This document shows positions 1 to 8,173 of a stretch of DNA of 64,000 bases, one piece after another. Within the stretch, counting starts at the first letter, position 1. Every line of letters starts with the position of its first letter. The DNA comes from Agromyces ramosus. Lineage in GTDB: Bacteria > Actinomycetota > Actinomycetes > Actinomycetales > Microbacteriaceae. A program made the position numbers and the translations under genes. Under the pieces are notes generated by a model, which was given only the letters and a program-made list of their open reading frames with translations, made no database searches and was not told the DNA's origin. The DNA lies in assembly GCF_004216665.1 (NCBI RefSeq), contig NZ_SGWY01000004.1, positions 339,468-403,467 on the forward strand. Direction: 5' to 3'.

Positions 1-1113
1 GTTGTCGTCGGTCACGTCGAACCTGGGGTCGGCGGACCGCGCGCGATCGCGGAACAGCTGCACGGCCGGCGCCTCGAGGATGGCCTGGACCGACGCCTGC
101 GAGGGCTCCGGAGGCAGGCCGAGCGGCTCGACGTCGAAGACCTGTTCGCCGCGCACCCGCAGCCGCACGCGGCTGGTCACGAGGAAGGTCGCGCCGGGCA
201 GGTCGGTGAGGAGCGAGACGACGTCGGGGGCGGCGTCGACGACCTGCTCGAAGTTGTCGAGCACGATGAGGTCTCGTCGGCCGGCGCGTGCCACGCCCAG
301 CTGTTCGCTCAGCGGGGCGTCCCCCGTGTCGCGGACCCCGAGCTCGCGCGCGATCGCGCCGAGCACTTCGTCGGGATCGCGCACCTGCGCCAGGGACACG
401 AACGTCACCCGGTCGAAGCGTCCGCCGGCGTTGCGGGCGACCTCGATCGCGAGGCGGCTCTTGCCGATCCCGCCCGGGCCGACGAGCGTGACGAGTCGTC
501 GGGCGTCTTGGCCGAGCCACTCGAGGAGCGTCGCGAGGTCGCGCTCGCGGCCGACGGCGTCCGAGAACGGTGCCGGGATGCGCCCCGCCGGCATGGCCTC
601 GACGCCGGGTGGCGAGACCACCGCGCGCGACGCGTCGAACCGTTCCGCGAGCAGCGTGGCGAGGTCGGCCGTGAGCAGCTCGGTCAACTCGTCCGCCGTC
701 GAGAACGGCGTGTACGACGCCGTGTCGTCGCTGCGCACGCGCGCGATCAGCTCGGCGAGCCGCTCCTCGCGCTCGGCCGGCTGCTTCACGTAGATGAGCT
801 TCGGCATCTCACGCGGGGCGAGCCGATACTCGTCCTCGAGTCCCGAGATCTCCTCGCTCGGGGCGATCCAGCCGTACTCCTGCCAGTAGATGCCGACGAA
901 CACGTCGCTCTGCTGGAGGTACGCGCGATACAGCTGTCGCGGCGGATGCGGCCGGGCGCCGAGCTCGAACATCACCGGGGCGAGCCGCAGTCGTTCGATC
1001 GCGGCGCGGGCGGCGCGGCGCTCGGGCTCGAGTTCCTTCAGGGTGGAGCTGACGAAGATGCGCAGGCGCTGGTCGGGCGTGCGGATCGGCGCGGCGCGGG
1101 CCTCGGCGCTCAT
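1..1113 (-). CDS. DUF4062 + NB-ARC-type ATPase, paralogue 2 (3' end outside window)
   Basis: Predicted signalling or regulatory STAND-type ATPase, probably cytoplasmic; the target is unknown. The visible 371 codons begin with ATG at 1113 and read MSAEARAAPIRTPDQRLRIF, then a DUF4062 domain (IFVSST start) and an NB-ARC-like ATPase whose P-loop (GPGGIGKSRLA) is encoded near 445-484. The frame stays open to the window edge, so the C-terminal half, expected to be helical repeats, is missing. It is a close paralogue of the gene just upstream and its ATG overlaps that gene's stop codon as ATGA, which indicates translational coupling. Similar proteins are often loosely annotated as AfsR/LuxR-like regulators, but no DNA-binding domain is visible in this part. 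Confidence 0.8.
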   Translation of the reverse strand, partial: MSAEARAAPIRTPDQRLRIFVSSTLKELEPERRAARAAIERLRLAPVMFELGARPHPPRQLYRAYLQQSDVFVGIYWQEYGWIAPSEEISGLEDEYRLAPREMPKLIYVKQPAEREERLAELIARVRSDDTASYTPFSTADELTELLTADLATLLAERFDASRAVVSPPGVEAMPAGRIPAPFSDAVGRERDLATLLEWLGQDARRLVTLVGPGGIGKSRLAIEVARNAGGRFDRVTFVSLAQVRDPDEVLGAIARELGVRDTGDAPLSEQLGVARAGRRDLIVLDNFEQVVDAAPDVVSLLTDLPGATFLVTSRVRLRVRGEQVFDVEPLGLPPEPSQASVQAILEAPAVQLFRDRARSADPRFDVTDDN

Positions 1114-3722
1114 GACGCCATCGGCTCCGCCGAGTCGAGCACGAGGTCGAGCGCGACGCGACGGGACATCCGTCGACCGCGCCCCCGAGCCGCCTCGAAC
1201 TCGCGTGCGCCGTCCGATGCGAGGATCCGCTCGACGAACGGCCGGTACGTGACGTTGGAACGCTGGTCCACGAGACCGGTCCGGAGGCGGACGGTCTCGC
1301 CCGCGCCGAGCAGGACGCCGGCGCGCTCGACGTCGCCGGCGGCGGCCGCGCAGGCGGCCAGTCCCTCGAGCGCGAAGCCGATGCCGTCGTCGTTGCCGAG
1401 CTGGAGCGAGAGCTCGAGGTGCCGGGCGAACAGGTCGGGACGCGCCTCGCCACGAGCCAGCCGGGCCCAGCCGGAGTTCGCGAGCGTGAGGCTCTCGAGG
1501 AACACGTCGCCCTGCCGGCGGGCATCCTCGAGGACGCCCTCGAAGACCTCGACGGCACGGTCGGCATCGCCCTGCATCAGGGCGAGGCTGCCCAGCGCGA
1601 CGCGGAAGAGCCCCTCGAAGGTCGGCTGCTCCTCGATGGTGACGAGCTCGAGCGCCCGGCGCTGCAATCCCTCGGCGCGTTCGAGGTCGGGCGGCGAGGT
1701 CGCCGTGCACGCGATGCTCAGCGTCGTGAGCGCCCCGGCCTCGCCCAGTCGGTCGCCCACGGCATGGAACAGTGCAAGGCTCCACTCGATGGGGCCAAGG
1801 TCGACCTCGTTGCCGGGCTGCGACAGGGAGACCCACGCCCGCAGCCCGAGCGCGATCGCCCGGGTGTGGTCGCGCATCGGCACGCCGGCGTCGAGGATGT
1901 CCTCCATCCACGCCTTGGCCTCGGCGAGCTGGCTGCGGATCCACCAGTAGAGGAAGAGGCGCCAGACCGCACGGGCCACGCCGTCGACCGCCCCGATGGT
2001 GATCAGGTGGCGGTACGCGGCACGCAGGTTGTCGCGTTCGGCCTCGAGCCGTGCGAGGGCGCCGGCCTGCGTGCGTCCCTGCAGGAGGGGCTCGATCTCG
2101 GCGGCGAGTCGCAGGTAGTGCTCGCCGTGCGCGCGGCGGACGGCGGCGGCATCCGGCTCGAGCGCGAAGCGCGCGGCCGCGATCTCGCGGACCGGCACGA
2201 GCATCGAGAAGAGCGGGACGCCCTCGTCGTCGTGCTGGCGTACGAGGCTGCCGTCGACGAGCTCGAGGAGGTTCTCGAGCAGGTCCGTCGCCCACGGCGC
2301 GCGCGCCGTGACCGCTTCGACGGCATCGAGGCTGAAGTCCCCGGCGAACACGCCGAGGCGGACGAACAGTGCCCGCGCATCGGCGCTGAGCAGGTCGATG
2401 CTCCACTCGACGGTAGCCTGGATGGTGCGCTGGCGCTCGGGGATGTCGCGCGCCGCGGTCACGAGCAGCGGGAGCATCCGATCGAGCCGGCCCAGCATCG
2501 CGGTGGGCGTGAGCGCGCGGATGCGTGCCGCGGCCAGTTCGATCGCGAGCGGCACGCCCTCGAGCGCCCGGCAGATGCGTGCGACGCCCTCGATGTTCTC
2601 GTCCGTCAGGTCGAAGCGCGGATCCGCGGCGCGTGCGCGCGCCAGGAAGAGCTGCACCGCCGGCGCCTCGGAGATCGCCGCGACGGAGGCCCGTGACGGG
2701 TCGGGTGGAATGGTGAGCGGCTCGACGTCGAAGACGCGCTCCCCCCGCACGCGCAGGCGGGCCCGACTCGTCACGAGGAAGGTCGCGTCGGGCAGGTCGT
2801 TGAGCAGCGACATCACGTCGGCGGCGGCCGGGAGCACCTGCTCGAAGCTGTCGAGCACGATGAGGTCGCGTCGGCCCGAACGGGCGACGCCCAGCTGCGC
2901 GCTGAGCGGACGGTCGCCCGTGTCGCGCACGCCGAGCTCCCGCGCGATCTCGGGGAGCACGTCGCCGGGATCGTGCACGTGCTCGAGCATCACGAACGTC
3001 ACCCGGTCGAACGGCGCCCCGGCGCTCCTCGCGACCTCGATGGCGAGCCGGCTCTTGCCGATCCCGCCCGGCCCCACGAGCGTGACGAGCCGCTGCGCGT
3101 CGTCGCCGAGCCAGTCGAGCAGCGTGGCGACCTCCTGCTCCCGGCCGACCGCCTCGGTGTAGGGCACGGGGATGTGATCCGTGGCTCCCGGGATCTCCGC
3201 GACGCTCTCCGCGACGGAGGGCGCCGACTGCCGGCGGGAGGCGTCGAACCGCTCGGCGAGCAGGATGGCGAGGTCCGCCTCGATCAGCTCCGCCAGCTCC
3301 TCGGTGCTCGAGAAGGGCGTGTACGACGCGGTGTCGTCGTCGCGGATCCGAGTCAGCAGGTCGCCGAGGCGTTCCTCGCGCTCAGCGGGCTGCTTCAGGT
3401 AGATGAGCTTCGGCATGTCGCGCGGGGCGAGCCGGTACTCGTCCTCGAGGCCGGAGATCTCGTCGCCCGGCGCGATCCAGCCGTAGTGCTCCCAGTAGAT
3501 CCCGACGAAGACGTCGCTCTGCTCGAGGTAGGCGCGGTAGAGCTCCTGCGGCGGATGCGGCCGGGCGCCCAGCTCGAACATGACGGGCGCGAGGTGCAGC
3601 CGCTCGATCGCGGCGCGTGCGGCGCGTCGCTCGGGCTCGAGCTCCTTGAGGGTCGAGCTGACGAAGATCCGGAGCCGCTGGTCGGGCGTGCGGATCGGGA
3701 GCCCGGCGGCGCTGTCGATCAT
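1110..3722 (-). CDS. DUF4062 + NB-ARC-type ATPase with TPR-like C-terminus, paralogue 1
   Basis: A complete 870-residue STAND-family ATPase. The N-terminal ~110 residues form a DUF4062 domain (RIFVSSTLKELEPERR, then VFVGIYWEHYGW). A central ATPase follows with VGREQEVATLLDWL, P-loop LVGPGGIGKSRLA, Walker B LIVLDSFEQVL and the sensor-like VTSRARLRV. The C-terminal ~400 residues are alanine-rich helical repeats resembling TPRs. I chose the ATG at 3722 because the protein MIDSAAGLPIRTPDQRLRIF then aligns with the paralogue's start; the open frame continues upstream but is low-complexity and matches nothing. Such proteins usually sense a ligand through the repeats and oligomerise on ATP; the ligand and partner here are unknown. 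It is co-directional with, and overlaps by 4 bp, the second copy. Confidence 0.85.
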   Translation of the reverse strand: MIDSAAGLPIRTPDQRLRIFVSSTLKELEPERRAARAAIERLHLAPVMFELGARPHPPQELYRAYLEQSDVFVGIYWEHYGWIAPGDEISGLEDEYRLAPRDMPKLIYLKQPAEREERLGDLLTRIRDDDTASYTPFSSTEELAELIEADLAILLAERFDASRRQSAPSVAESVAEIPGATDHIPVPYTEAVGREQEVATLLDWLGDDAQRLVTLVGPGGIGKSRLAIEVARSAGAPFDRVTFVMLEHVHDPGDVLPEIARELGVRDTGDRPLSAQLGVARSGRRDLIVLDSFEQVLPAAADVMSLLNDLPDATFLVTSRARLRVRGERVFDVEPLTIPPDPSRASVAAISEAPAVQLFLARARAADPRFDLTDENIEGVARICRALEGVPLAIELAAARIRALTPTAMLGRLDRMLPLLVTAARDIPERQRTIQATVEWSIDLLSADARALFVRLGVFAGDFSLDAVEAVTARAPWATDLLENLLELVDGSLVRQHDDEGVPLFSMLVPVREIAAARFALEPDAAAVRRAHGEHYLRLAAEIEPLLQGRTQAGALARLEAERDNLRAAYRHLITIGAVDGVARAVWRLFLYWWIRSQLAEAKAWMEDILDAGVPMRDHTRAIALGLRAWVSLSQPGNEVDLGPIEWSLALFHAVGDRLGEAGALTTLSIACTATSPPDLERAEGLQRRALELVTIEEQPTFEGLFRVALGSLALMQGDADRAVEVFEGVLEDARRQGDVFLESLTLANSGWARLARGEARPDLFARHLELSLQLGNDDGIGFALEGLAACAAAAGDVERAGVLLGAGETVRLRTGLVDQRSNVTYRPFVERILASDGAREFEAARGRGRRMSRRVALDLVLDSAEPMAS

Positions 3723-3836
3723 GGCGACGCCGTCGACGTCGCCGGGGAGAGAGATCGCCGCCGCCCCATGGAGCAATTGTGGGCGGCTTCCCCGCGCCCG
3801 TCCAGCACCCGCACGGGGGATATGCGCCCGGAACCA

Positions 3837-3882
3837 CGGCGGGCGGGATGCGGCGGTCAGCAGCGCCGCATCCCACCCGCCG
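3837..3882 (-). terminator. Hairpin downstream of the GH32 gene
   Basis: Two 19-bp arms (3837-3855 and 3864-3882) pair with a single mismatch around an 8-nt loop; the core is GGGATGCGGCG. It begins 4 nt after the stop codon of the GH32 fructanase gene. There is no clear T-run, as is usual for high-GC actinobacteria, so terminator function is inferred from position. Confidence 0.6.
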
Positions 3883-3885
3883 GTC

Positions 3886-6843
3886 TCAGCCGGCGACCCG
3901 CACGACGAGGCCGCCCCCGTCGGTGATGCCGGCCGAGTTCTCGAGCTCGACCGTGTAGCGATGCTCGCCGGGCGAGGCATCCGTGATCGCGAACTCGACC
4001 ACGCGCTCGCCAGTGGCCGACCGGTACGTGCGCGCGATCACCGACCCGTGCTCGACGAGCCGCACGACCGTGGTCGGCTCGCCCCGGCCCACCTTCACCT
4101 TCACGAGGAAGTCGCCGTCGGCGTCGGGCCCTCGCTTGGGGCCGGTCAGTGCCGTGACCTCCGCCACGGGCGGAGCGGCGGTCGCCCCGTCGACGCCGGC
4201 CTCCTTCCACATCGCGCCGTGCATGGGCGTCACCGTCAACGACTCGAGCGTCGCGCCCTCGCCGTCGGCCCAGAGGCCGATCGCGTCGGCGCCGGCGTTC
4301 GGGAACACCTGGTCGGTGATCGTCGTCCGCCCGTCTGCGGTGAAGACCTCCACCGAGCTCCGGTCGACGTACGCCGTGATCGCGAGGCGACCGTCGGCCA
4401 GCGCGACGGGGGCGTCGTCGAGCGACGCGAACGCCGGGTGGAAGCCCGTGCTCCCCGAGTCCCGCCGGTCCACGAACAGGCGACCGGATGCCGCGTCGTA
4501 CCCGATGCGGGTCGCGGACTCGCCGTCCGCCAGCACGCTGAGCCCGACGGCGTCGGCCTCGCCCGGCGCGATCACCGCGTCGATGCGCAGCACGTCACCG
4601 GCCACGGGCAGCGTCTCGGAACCGGACGCGATCGGCCGCGCGGCATCCGTGTACACCCGCTCGTCCTGCTCGAGCTGCGCGAACTCGGCCACGACCGACT
4701 GCGCGAGCCGCGGCCCCTTCGGGGTGGAGACCAGCTCGACCTCGCGGGGGAGCGCCATCGCGCTGCGCCACGAGCCCGTCGGGATGTCGTTGGCGTAGTC
4801 CCAGTTGTTCATCCAGCCGAGCATCACGCGGCGGCCGTCGGGTGCGCCGTTGAACGACACGGTGGCGTAGTAGTCGCGGCCCCAGTCGAGCCAGTCGTAC
4901 CCCTCGATGCGGGGCGCGGCCGCGGCATCCGCGAACATCACCTCGTCGACGAGGATGTGGCCCCAGCCGAAGCGGTTGTTGTCGATGATGCGCACGGATG
5001 CCTCGCGGCCGGCGTACTCCGACACGTCCCAGCTCACCCAGTCGAGGGTCTCGCTGTTGCGGCCGGTGGCGGTGCGCACGACCGCGCCGTCGACGACGAG
5101 GCTGACGGAGGTCTCCTCGCTCCGCGGCTGCGCCGGGGCGGCGCCGAGCACCACGTGGTCGACGGTCAGGTGACCCCACCCGCCGGTCGCATCGTCGTGC
5201 ACCTGGAACTGCGCCGCACGGCCCGCGAACTCGGAGACGTCCCACGACTGCCAGTTGAGCTGGCCGGCCTCGGGCCCGGTGGCCGTGCGCACGACCTCCC
5301 CGTCGACGAGCAGCCGCACCTCGAGGGTGCCGTTGAATCGCTTCCCGCCGCCGAGCAGGAACGACAGGTGGTCCTCGCCCGGTGCGATCGTGAAGCTCGG
5401 CGAGGTGAGGTCGCCGAGGTTGTCGTCGCCCTTCGGGCCGCCCTCCCAGGTGTTGAGCCGCTTCTGGCCCAGGTAATAGTCGCCGCCCGCCGTCGACGGG
5501 TTGCGCCAGGGCTCGGTCGCGAAGTCGCCCGTGACCTGCCAGCCGGTGTCGGCGAGGGTGGTGCCGTCGGCGAACTCGAAGCCGTCGAAGAGGAGGCGCC
5601 CGGCGGGCGGCTCGTTGCCGAGCTGCGTGCCGTCGACGTGCGGGTGGTTGCCGCCGCCGACGAGGAGGTTCACGTGGTCGCGTTCGATGGTGAACGTCGG
5701 CGACTCCATCGAGCCGACCGGCCAGTCGTGGTCGGCGAATCCGTTCACGAGGCCGGCGCCGACGAATCCGCTCACCGCGTTCTGGCCCTCGAGGGTGCCC
5801 GAAGCGGGCGCATCCGTCCACGGCCCGTTCGCCCAGTTGCCCGGCTCGTTCGCCACGGTCCACCCCTCGTAGTCGCCGCCGTTGAAGCCGGCGAAGACCT
5901 CACCCTCGGGGAGCGTCTCCGAACCGACCGTGCTCTCCGACGTGAAGGTCGTGCCGTCGAACTCGCCGACGAAGTACTGGCCACCCGAGCCACCGGCGAC
6001 GGAGCCGGGGTTGAGGTTCACGACCAGCACCCACTTGGTGTTCGCCGGGTCGCCGTCGACCGCGAGCGGGAACAGGTCAGGGCACTCCCAGATGCCGCCC
6101 GTGGCGTTGGCCGGGCCGAAGTCGCTGAGGTGGGTCCAGGTCTTCAGGTCGTCGCTGCGGGAGAGCACGACCTTGTACTGCAGCGCCTCGACGGCGACCA
6201 TGACCCAGTACGACTCGCCCGTGTCGGGGTCGGTGTGGCGGAAGACCTTCGGGTCGCGGAAGTTCGCCGAGCCGCGGTCGTAGACGGGGTTGCCCTCGTA
6301 CTTCGTCCAGGTCTGCCCGTGGTCGAGGCTGTACGCCAGCGACTGGGCCTGGATCCCCGCGTGCGTCGGGTGCGCCGGCGTGTACGCGCTCGTGTAGATC
6401 GCGACCATCGGCGGGTTCTCGGCGGTGCCGAGGCCGCTCGTGTTCTGCTCGTCGACCACGACGGAGCCCGAGAAGATGTCCTCGATCGCCACGCCGTTCG
6501 CGTCGAACGTCTGCGGGATGGCGAGGGGCTGCTCCTCCCAGTGCACGAGGTCGGTGCTCGTGGCGTGGCCCCAGCTCATGTTGCCCCAGCGCGTGCCGTG
6601 CGGGTTGTGCTGGAAGAACAGGTGCCAGGTGCCGTTCTCGTACACCATGCCGTTCGGATCGTTCATCCAGTTCCGCTCGGGAGAGAAGTGCAGGTAGGGG
6701 CGGTACTGCTCCTCAGCCGGCGAGGCGAGGGTCGGCGCCCCGGTCTCCTCCGCGTTGGCGGGCATGGCTCCGAGTATGCCCGCCGCCAGCGCGGCGACCG
6801 CGACCGCGGCCGCGGCGGTGCGCCATCGTGATTTCGTCGTCAT
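3886..6843 (-). CDS. Secreted GH32 fructan hydrolase (levanase/inulinase type) with large inserted domains
   Basis: An exported glycoside hydrolase of family 32, 985 residues, predicted to release fructose from levan, inulin or sucrose outside the cell. A Sec signal peptide ends near MPANA (about residue 31). The nucleophile motif WMNDPNG is at 59-65 (Asp62), RDP at 196-198 and the acid/base ECP at 253-255. About 330 residues (roughly 315-645) interrupt the five-bladed propeller before it resumes at YDWLDWGRDYYATVSF; they contain two related beta-sandwich units, one apparently nested in the other. The C-terminal GH32 beta-sandwich and an Ig-like tail follow. A LacI-type palindrome at 6885-6898 lies just upstream and is shared with the fructose transporter locus, so substrate-dependent repression is likely. 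Whether it is endo- or exo-acting cannot be told from sequence. Confidence 0.92.
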   Translation of the reverse strand: MTTKSRWRTAAAAVAVAALAAGILGAMPANAEETGAPTLASPAEEQYRPYLHFSPERNWMNDPNGMVYENGTWHLFFQHNPHGTRWGNMSWGHATSTDLVHWEEQPLAIPQTFDANGVAIEDIFSGSVVVDEQNTSGLGTAENPPMVAIYTSAYTPAHPTHAGIQAQSLAYSLDHGQTWTKYEGNPVYDRGSANFRDPKVFRHTDPDTGESYWVMVAVEALQYKVVLSRSDDLKTWTHLSDFGPANATGGIWECPDLFPLAVDGDPANTKWVLVVNLNPGSVAGGSGGQYFVGEFDGTTFTSESTVGSETLPEGEVFAGFNGGDYEGWTVANEPGNWANGPWTDAPASGTLEGQNAVSGFVGAGLVNGFADHDWPVGSMESPTFTIERDHVNLLVGGGNHPHVDGTQLGNEPPAGRLLFDGFEFADGTTLADTGWQVTGDFATEPWRNPSTAGGDYYLGQKRLNTWEGGPKGDDNLGDLTSPSFTIAPGEDHLSFLLGGGKRFNGTLEVRLLVDGEVVRTATGPEAGQLNWQSWDVSEFAGRAAQFQVHDDATGGWGHLTVDHVVLGAAPAQPRSEETSVSLVVDGAVVRTATGRNSETLDWVSWDVSEYAGREASVRIIDNNRFGWGHILVDEVMFADAAAAPRIEGYDWLDWGRDYYATVSFNGAPDGRRVMLGWMNNWDYANDIPTGSWRSAMALPREVELVSTPKGPRLAQSVVAEFAQLEQDERVYTDAARPIASGSETLPVAGDVLRIDAVIAPGEADAVGLSVLADGESATRIGYDAASGRLFVDRRDSGSTGFHPAFASLDDAPVALADGRLAITAYVDRSSVEVFTADGRTTITDQVFPNAGADAIGLWADGEGATLESLTVTPMHGAMWKEAGVDGATAAPPVAEVTALTGPKRGPDADGDFLVKVKVGRGEPTTVVRLVEHGSVIARTYRSATGERVVEFAITDASPGEHRYTVELENSAGITDGGGLVVRVAG

Positions 6844-6884
6844 CGTCTGTTTCGCCCTTCATCGCGCGCGTCACGAGTCTGTCG

Positions 6885-6898
6885 TGACATCGTTGTCA
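6885..6898. promoter_or_regulatory. LacI-type operator in front of the GH32 gene
   Basis: TGACATCGTTGTCA, arms TGACA/TGTCA with a 4-bp centre. On the minus strand it follows a TTGACT -35-like element and precedes CAGACT, so it would sit between -35 and -10 of the fructanase promoter, 42-55 nt before the start codon. The identical word occurs at 11357-11370 and, inverted, at 11279-11292 beside a lacI-family gene. Confidence 0.75.
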
Positions 6899-7083
6899 GT
6901 CAACGGCCGCGATGCTACGCACTGTCCGCCGGACATTGCAAGGGGGGCCGGATGCCGCGGCGTCATGCCCGCCCGGATGCCGGTCCACCTGCCCTCGCAG
7001 GGTCCCTCCCGCCGCCTCGTGCCGGCCACCCATCGGGCGTCGCATCCGAGCGCGCCGCGGCCCGGATGTCGCGGCCGCGCCGC

Positions 7084-7500
7084 CGCATCTCGCCGAGGTG
7101 ACGCGAAGTGTCGTCATCCGTCCCACGCAGCGACGACTCGCGTCATTTCGCCGAGGTGACGCGAAGTGTCGTCTTCCGTCCCGTGGAGCGACGACTCGCG
7201 TGATCTCGCCGAGGTGACGCGAACTGTCGTCATCCGACCCCTGGGAGCGTCGACTCGCGTCATTTCGCCGAGGTGACCCGAACTGTCGTCATCCGACCCT
7301 GCAGCGACGACTCGCGTGATCTCGCCGAGGTGACCCAAGGTGTCGTCATCCGTCCCCTGGGAGCGTCGACTCGGGTCATCTCGCCGAGGTGAACTGACGT
7401 GTCGTCATCCGACCCCTGGGAGCGTCGACCCGCCGCATCTCGCCGAGGTGACGCGAACTGTCGTCATCCGTCCCCTGGAGCGACGAATCGCGTCACGCCG
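7084..7500. repeat. Seven-unit ~59-bp tandem repeat with a hairpin in each unit
   Basis: Seven imperfect units of 57-60 bp, contiguous and without spacers. Each carries the core TCGCCGAGGTGACGCGAA, followed by TGTCGTCATCCG and a variable CCCCTGGGAGCGTCGACTCG segment. Across each unit junction CGCGTCA pairs with TGACGCG, extended by T:G pairs to an 11-bp stem with a GCC loop. Units 1, 2, 4 and 7 end GCGACGA while 3, 5 and 6 end GCGTCGA, and CGTCAT and CGTGAT beginnings vary between units. A diverged relative lies at 26855-26911. It is not CRISPR because there are no unique spacers. Confidence 0.9.
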
Positions 7501-7546
7501 GTGACCCCGGCGGGCGGCGAGTCGGGCCCCCGGCGGGCGGCTGTCG

Positions 7547-7558
7547 TAGCCTCGACGC
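7547..7558 (+). promoter_or_regulatory. Leaderless-type -10 of the GNAT gene
   Basis: TAGCCT followed by exactly six nucleotides and the ATG. The expected transcription start coincides with the start codon, so the mRNA would be leaderless. No Shine-Dalgarno sequence is visible. Confidence 0.55.
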
Positions 7559-8074
7559 ATGGCCACCGTCATCCGCACGGCGCTGGTCGCGGATGCCCCC
7601 GGCATCGCGCGCGTGCACTGGGACAGCCACCAGACGACCTACGTCCGGCCGGGCCGCGTCGACCGCGAGCGCGTCGAGGCGTGGACGATGGTCATCCGCA
7701 TCTCGTTCTGGACGGCGAACCTCGCCATCGCCAACGACGTGTACCCGGTGCCCGAGGGATTCCACCGCCAGGCGATCTGGGTCGCGGTCGTCGACGACGA
7801 GATCGTGGGGTTCGCCACCACCAGCCGTGGCCACGAGCCGGGCGCCCCGCGCGAGCTCGAGCTCGAGGCCATCTACGTGCTCGAGGGGCACCACGGCACG
7901 GGCGTCGGCCAGGCGCTCGTCGATGCCGCCATCGGCGACCGTCCGGCCTACCTCTGGGCGCTCGACGACAACCCTCGCGCGCACGCGTTCTACCGGCGCA
8001 ACGGCTTCGAACTCGACGGCGCCGAGCAGTTCGACGAGCTCTGGCAGGTCACCGAGGTGCGCTTCGTGCGCTGA
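7559..8074 (+). CDS. GNAT-family N-acetyltransferase
   Basis: A 171-residue acetyl-CoA-dependent N-acetyltransferase, cytoplasmic. It starts MATVIRTALVADAPGIARVH, the usual GNAT beta1-alpha1 segment. The acetyl-CoA loop is visible as LEAIYVLEGHHGTGVGQALV (motif A), followed by YLWALDDNPRAHAFYRRNGF and a C-terminal strand. The acceptor is unknown; the family modifies small amines, antibiotics or protein N-termini. The gene stands alone between the repeat array and a lacI-family gene and seems to have its own leaderless promoter. Confidence 0.9.
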   Translation: MATVIRTALVADAPGIARVHWDSHQTTYVRPGRVDRERVEAWTMVIRISFWTANLAIANDVYPVPEGFHRQAIWVAVVDDEIVGFATTSRGHEPGAPRELELEAIYVLEGHHGTGVGQALVDAAIGDRPAYLWALDDNPRAHAFYRRNGFELDGAEQFDELWQVTEVRFVR

Positions 8075-8094
8075 CGGAATGCCGGGCGAGAAGC

Positions 8095-8112
8095 GGATGC
8101 CGCGGCATCCGA
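8095..8112. repeat. Perfect 18-bp palindrome CGGATGCCGCGGCATCCG
   Basis: Lies 21 bp after the GNAT stop codon. It belongs to the GGATGCC/GGCATCC family of inverted repeats found after several genes in this window (12551, 37633, 39918, 53936) and may act as a terminator or REP-like element. Confidence 0.6.
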
Positions 8113-8159
8113 CCGTCGTCGCGGCCGGTCCCGCCGTGCCCGAAGCCGTCCCTCCACCG

Positions 8160-8165
8160 TAGGCT
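8160..8165 (+). promoter_or_regulatory. -10 element TAGGCT of the lacI-family gene
   Basis: TAGGCT is 2 nt before one ATG (8168) and 8 nt before a second (8174). A start of transcription 6-8 nt downstream would favour initiation at the second ATG on a leaderless mRNA. Confidence 0.45.
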
Positions 8166-8173
8166 CCATGCAC

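Larger units (their letters stand above)
6844..7558. other. Intergenic region: fructanase promoter plus repeat array, no gene
   Basis: A 715-bp gap between divergently oriented genes. The first ~60 bp hold the fructanase promoter and operator. About 180 bp of GC-rich sequence without a credible gene follow (6900-7080). The rest is a tandem repeat array, and the last 12 bp are the promoter of the GNAT gene. Short frames through the array translate the repeat and look non-coding. Confidence 0.8.

Noticed and set aside
3580..6831. A 1083-codon open frame antisense to the GH32 gene
   Set aside because: Arg/Val-rich translation without domain features, opposite a gene with signal peptide and intact catalytic motifs; a by-product of high GC codon use.
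3886..6843. Intracellular sucrose-6-phosphate hydrolase
   Set aside because: The protein has a signal peptide, is twice the usual length and is not next to a PTS.
7084..7500. CRISPR array
   Set aside because: Units are contiguous, all parts of each unit are conserved, there are no unique spacers and no cas genes in the window.
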